A DNA stretch of 17,301 nt from Planctomycetota bacterium (lineage in GTDB: Bacteria; Planctomycetota; Planctomycetia; Isosphaerales; Isosphaeraceae): the NCBI GenBank assembly GCA_021777685.1, contig JAJYDH010000072.1, positions 1 to 17,301 on the forward strand. Direction: 5' to 3'. The translations under genes and the position numbers were made by a program. Numbering within the stretch: the stretch's first letter is position 1; each line of letters opens with the position of its first letter. The notes under the pieces were generated by a model that saw only the letters and a list, made by a program, of their open reading frames with translations, searched no databases and had not been told where the DNA came from. Below are positions 14,506-17,301 of this stretch, piece by piece.

Positions 14506-14892
14506 TCAAGTTCCCGCCGGGGGCTCGAATCCCCGGTGTTGGTGCAAGACTTCGACGAGAAATCCGCCGGGGGCCCGCAAGTAGAAGGTCCAGGCCCCGT
14601 GGAATTCGCGGGGCGGCTCCGGATCGAAGCCGCCGGCCATGAGCCGCGCGTGGATCTCGTCGACCCGCTCGCGGCTTTCCTGGTTGAAGCCGACGTGGAA
14701 CGCCCCCGGATAGGTGACCTCGCTCGCCTTCTCGAAGTTGTTCAAGGTCAGGATGAAACCCGACTCGTCCACGAGCACGGCGATGGCATCGCGGCCCCGG
14801 GCGGCAACACAGCGGAATTCGAAGTAGGTCTCGAAGAACTCCCGGGTCTTCGAGACCTCGGGGACGGTCAGGTTCAGGTGATTCAGCCTCAT
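14506..14892 (-). CDS. VOC-superfamily protein (glyoxalase/bleomycin-resistance fold, 128 aa)
   Basis: One vicinal-oxygen-chelate module pair is visible. MRLNHLNLTVPEVSKTREFFETYF opens with a metal-type His (H5). FHVGF at 65-69 supplies H66 and the strand YLRAPGGFLVEVLH supplies E114. Members include glyoxalase I, fosfomycin/bleomycin-resistance proteins and extradiol dioxygenases; nothing here selects one. Length is typical for a single-chain dimeric VOC. ATG 14892 has GAGGAGG 7 nt upstream. It is divergent from a truncated MarR-type gene, with a palindrome between them, so MarR control of this gene was likely before the regulator was broken. Confidence 0.85.
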   Translation of the reverse strand: MRLNHLNLTVPEVSKTREFFETYFEFRCVAARGRDAIAVLVDESGFILTLNNFEKASEVTYPGAFHVGFNQESRERVDEIHARLMAGGFDPEPPREFHGAWTFYLRAPGGFLVEVLHQHRGFEPPAGT

Positions 14893-14982
14893 CGTCGGGC
14901 CTCCTCGCGGACTTCGGCCGGGCTGGAAAGGCCGGGACGGTGAGGAACCCCCTCGACTCCCATCTCCCCGGCCGGCAGAATA

Positions 14983-15011
14983 TTATTGGTCGGAATGATT
15001 ACGGCCAATAA
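14983..15011. promoter_or_regulatory. Inverted repeat, candidate MarR operator
   Basis: TTATTGG (14983-14989) and CCAATAA (15005-15011) are perfect 7-bp inverted arms 15 nt apart, in the divergent region between the VOC gene and the MarR fragment. The arms are AT-rich against their surroundings. Position and symmetry suit a dimeric regulator, but MarR sites are usually shorter, so this is an inference. Confidence 0.4.
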
Positions 15012-15030
15012 CGATTTCTCGGAGTGACGG

Positions 15031-15228
15031 ATGCCCCGGTCCCGCCCGTCGGACCGGGAGACGCCCACGGGGCCGGATCATCTGGCCTTCCTGCTGTCGC
15101 CGGTCGGGGCGCATTCCTCCGCGCAATTCGCCGAGCGCCTGGAGCCGCTCGGGCTCAAGCCGCCTCATGTGGGCATCCTGCGGTTGATCGCTCAACTCGA
15201 CGGCCTGAGCCAGCAAGCCCTCGGCGAG
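15031..15228 (+). pseudogene. MarR-family regulator, truncated within the HTH
   Basis: Sixty-six residues of MarR-type sequence are visible: PDHLAFLLSPVGAHSSAQFAERL is the dimerisation helix, GLKPPHVGILRLIAQLDGLSQQALGE leads into the first HTH helix. The recognition helix, wing and C-terminal dimerisation helix (about 80 more residues) are missing. After 15228 the same frame stays open to 15450 but encodes sequence unlike MarR, because that DNA is antisense to an integrase N-terminus. A predicted 139-aa chimera is therefore unlikely to bind DNA. ATG 15031 has GGAG 6 nt upstream, so the original start survives. It is divergent from the VOC gene. Confidence 0.65.
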
Positions 15229-15366
15229 GAGCCGATGATAGTGTTCCCAACTCTCGGGCGAATTGTGCTTGCCGAGGTAGTGATCGATGCCATCGATCCG
15301 GACGACGGCCAGATCCTTGGAGCGGTCGTCTTGATCCCTGGGGGATTGGGCAGATCGGCGGGACAT
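15220..15366 (-). pseudogene. Tyrosine integrase N-terminal fragment, planctomycete type
   Basis: Read on the minus strand from ATG 15366 (or GTG 15375), the protein has SKDLAVVRIDGIDHYLGK and then SPESWEHYHRLLAE. I recognise the N-terminal segment of site-specific integrases common in planctomycetes, where VVxxxGxxxYLGxxxSPES...Y.RLxAEW precedes the core-binding domain. The match stops at about 15220-15228, where the sequence becomes antisense to the MarR fragment. The frame remains open to 14983 but carries no integrase core or catalytic Arg/His/Tyr domain. It therefore looks like a scar of an integrated element. It lies 120 nt downstream of the 3' end of tRNA-Gly on the same strand, the usual place for such an integrase. 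Confidence 0.55.
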
Positions 15367-15486
15367 GGCAGGCACCTGGAGTCCGTGGAGTCATACCGGG
15401 TACGACTCGTTTTGGACTTCCGGGCAGCACTCCCGACCGCCGGGAGGTAAGCGTAAACGCTTTCGGCTGTTGAACTTGAGGAGAAA

Positions 15487-15557
15487 AGCGGGTAGCGGGA
15501 ATCGAACCCGCATGTCTAGCTTGGGAAGCTAGCGCTCTGCCACTGAGCTATACCCGC
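15487..15557 (-). tRNA. tRNA-Gly(CCC)
   Basis: On the minus strand the full cloverleaf is present. The acceptor stem is GCGGGTA/TACCCGC with discriminator T, the D arm is GCTC-AGTGGCA-GAGC, and the anticodon stem CTAGC/GCTAG carries loop TTCCCAA, giving anticodon CCC. The T arm is GCGGG-TTCGATT-CCCGC. CCA is not encoded. Length is 71 nt. TTTT follows directly after the 3' end and may help termination. Confidence 0.97.
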
Positions 15558-15672
15558 GGGAGCGTCGGGGCGATGGGAGATCGCCACGGCAGCTTGTTGG
15601 TGTTAATTTACCTCGGGATGATGCGGCTGCCAACCCCCGAGTCTCGGCAAGGCGGATTTTTCGGATGGGGCG

Positions 15673-17301
15673 TCAGGGGGTCGGGCTGAAGTCGAGCCCC
15701 AGCGTCCTGTACCAGGCCGGCAGGGGCGCGAGCCCGGCCTTCATCCTCGGATTCGGGGCGACGACGTTGACACGTCTTGGTGCGACCAGCGCGATGAGCT
15801 GCGGGATGTCGAACGATTCGAGCAGGCCGAAGCAGAAGCGGTCGGGGGCCCGGTCGAAGGGCGTGGCGGACTCGATGGGCTCCTTGAGGCTCGCGGGGGC
15901 CTCGCGGATCTCGAGGTCGCCGATCGCCCGGGGTTCGAGCCCGGCGGCCACCAGCGCCGCGGTCGATGACCGGGGACCGATCGAGGCGATCGAGACCGGG
16001 CCCGGCCATCGGCCGGCGGCCCAGCGGGCGACCGCCGCGAGCTGGGACGCCTGGAGCCCCAGCGGGCGCCCTCCCACGGCCGAGACGAAGAGGTTCCACA
16101 GATACCCCTTCTCGGAGATCCGGGACTCGCCGATGTCGAACGGGTCCACGACCACGACGCGGCGACCTTGGCCGATCAGCTCGCCGACGATCCCCACCGA
16201 CTCCTTCCGGCCCTGGTCGACGACCACGATCGTCGTCCCTTTCGGCTCGCCCTGGGCGAACTCGACGGCGGGGAGCGTCCACGAGGTGTCGGCGTGGAGC
16301 TTCCAGAGGGTCGCGGCGAGCCCGTCGCGGGTCTCGTGCCCGGCCTGCTCGGCGTGGATGGTGAGGCCCTGCGCCCGGACGACCTCGTCGAGCTTCTCGC
16401 GGCGGGCGGACTGCCAGGCGAGGGCGGCGGCGCGGCCCTCGGGCAAGGCCGAGTCGCGCGGGAGGTCCCGGCTCAGGGCCATCGCGAGCGAGTGGAGGCT
16501 CGCCTGATCGGCCGGGAGGTCGACCCGGAGCTGGTCGGCGGTCTTGACCTCGGCGTCGGAGGGGATCTCCTCGGCGAGGTCATCGCCCCGGCCGTTGAAG
16601 AACTGGTCTCCGAGCATCCGGTAGAGGGCCTGGCGGTTGTCCTTGAGGTAGTTGTGCGTGCCCGGGTCGTGGTTGATGTGGGTCCGGAGGTTGCTCTCCT
16701 TCCCGAACAGCTTGTAGATCGGCCCGGCGGCCTCCAGGAGCGGCGGGAGGGCGTGGTCGGCGGCGAAGCAGCAGTTGTCCTTCGCGTTGAAGGTCAGGAG
16801 GGCCGAGCGGGGGGCGAGCATGGCGGTCATGAGGGCGTAGTCGGTGACGGTCGCGAGGTCGACGGGGGTCTGCTCGGAGTCGCCGAGGTCGGAGGGGAAG
16901 CTCGCCCGGGTGAGGAAGCTGGAATAGCCGGCGACGGGCGCCGTGAGGGCGACCCGAGGGTCCAGGGCCCCCAGGAAGATCGTCTGCCAGCCCCCTCCGG
17001 AGAGCCCCGTCGCGGCGATCTTGCCGGGATGGACGTGATCGAGCGAGAGCAGGACGTCGACCGCGCGGGTCTGGAGCGCGTAGAACACCGTCACCCCGCT
17101 GGTCCCGCAGAGGTCCAGGTGGTTGAGCAGGGCGTGCTGGTTCTCGGGCGAGCGGAGCTGGCCCATCCCGATCCAATCGACATTCAGGGCGATCATCCCG
17201 CGCCTGGCCAGGTTGATGCACCGGATCTGCTTGTAGTCGGCGAACATCCCCTGGGCGTCGTGGCCGTCGAAGTTGACGACGGCCGGGACCTTCCCTTCGA
17301 G
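15673..17301 (-). CDS. Two-domain alpha/beta hydrolase, acetylxylan-esterase-like (partial, N-terminus beyond window)
   Basis: The frame is open through the right edge. The first visible residues (EGKVPAVVNFDGHDAQG) resemble the oxyanion region of acetylxylan-esterase/dienelactone-hydrolase-type enzymes, so only the N-terminus is missing; an internal ATG at 17247 is not the true start. The nucleophile Ser is in GLSGGGW (codon 16999-17001). An Asp follows in NAKDNCC and the catalytic-type His in DPGTHNYLKDNRQALYR. The last third (from about 16350 down to 15673) looks like a second alpha/beta fold with VVVVDPFDIGES but no GxSxG serine, so it is probably non-catalytic. At least 542 residues are present. 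Large esterases of this kind are common in planctomycetes and act on acetylated polysaccharides; the substrate here is not proven. Confidence 0.8.
   Translation of the reverse strand, partial: LEGKVPAVVNFDGHDAQGMFADYKQIRCINLARRGMIALNVDWIGMGQLRSPENQHALLNHLDLCGTSGVTVFYALQTRAVDVLLSLDHVHPGKIAATGLSGGGWQTIFLGALDPRVALTAPVAGYSSFLTRASFPSDLGDSEQTPVDLATVTDYALMTAMLAPRSALLTFNAKDNCCFAADHALPPLLEAAGPIYKLFGKESNLRTHINHDPGTHNYLKDNRQALYRMLGDQFFNGRGDDLAEEIPSDAEVKTADQLRVDLPADQASLHSLAMALSRDLPRDSALPEGRAAALAWQSARREKLDEVVRAQGLTIHAEQAGHETRDGLAATLWKLHADTSWTLPAVEFAQGEPKGTTIVVVDQGRKESVGIVGELIGQGRRVVVVDPFDIGESRISEKGYLWNLFVSAVGGRPLGLQASQLAAVARWAAGRWPGPVSIASIGPRSSTAALVAAGLEPRAIGDLEIREAPASLKEPIESATPFDRAPDRFCFGLLESFDIPQLIALVAPRRVNVVAPNPRMKAGLAPLPAWYRTLGLDFSPTP

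Noticed and set aside
14517..14536. CCGGGG/CCCCGG hairpin at the convergent end of the Gly/Tyr-rich and VOC genes
   Set aside because: It lies within the VOC coding sequence and no T-tract follows on either strand; a terminator role is not supported.
15376..15486. Attachment-site repeat of the tRNA-Gly 3' end
   Set aside because: I found no second copy of the tRNA 3' end in the window, so no att pair can be claimed; small hairpins at 15430-15446 and 15449-15462 are too weak to name.

Overview
The window is GC-rich, densely coded bacterial DNA that fits a planctomycete best, probably near Isosphaeraceae (inference). The signs are a Uma2-family PD-(D/E)XK protein, an exported EF-hand protein, small secreted Gly/Tyr-rich proteins, a short four-helix membrane protein with a C-terminal motif I associate with planctomycetes, an integrase fragment of the planctomycete type (xGxDHYLGK..SPES...Y.RLLAE), and a palindromic CGCCAAG element. 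No taxonomic search was possible.

Layout, left to right. (1) 29-604 (+): an excisionase-type HTH joined to a partly degenerate receiver domain. (2) 754-2020 (-): a probable two-gene unit, with a Tat-exported intradiol ring-cleavage dioxygenase followed by an exported EF-hand/LTXXQ-like protein. It ends at a 17-bp perfect hairpin plus T-tract. (3) 2224-5432 (+): a GT39-like membrane glycosyltransferase, then moaC (molybdopterin synthesis) and a long-chain trans-polyprenyl diphosphate synthase (quinone side chain). (4) 13230-5454 (-): a run of seven genes. They are an NRAMP/MntH transporter fused to a universal stress domain, a GNAT acetyltransferase with its own good promoter, a pair of M16 peptidase-fold proteins with complementary motifs, a Uma2 protein, a signal-less cobalamin/iron-type binding protein, and a small membrane protein. 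A 190-bp palindromic repeat sits between the two M16 genes. (5) 13472-14490 (+): two tandem secreted Gly/Tyr-rich proteins. (6) 14506-15557: a VOC-fold protein divergent from a MarR-type regulator. The regulator is cut off in its HTH and continues into the antisense of a tyrosine-integrase N-terminus. About 120 nt further on is tRNA-Gly(CCC). (7) 15673-17301 (-): a two-domain alpha/beta hydrolase (acetylxylan-esterase-like) that runs off the window.

Most of the window is ordinary housekeeping or envelope DNA. I see no intact defence system, CRISPR array, insertion sequence with transposase, or biosynthetic cluster. The parts worth a second look are the palindromic element inside the M16 pair, the MarR/integrase junction beside the tRNA, the complementary M16 pair itself, and the MntH-Usp fusion. 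No gene-free stretch exceeds 300 bases; the longest (13231-13471 and 9082-9304) are covered by promoter and repeat entries.
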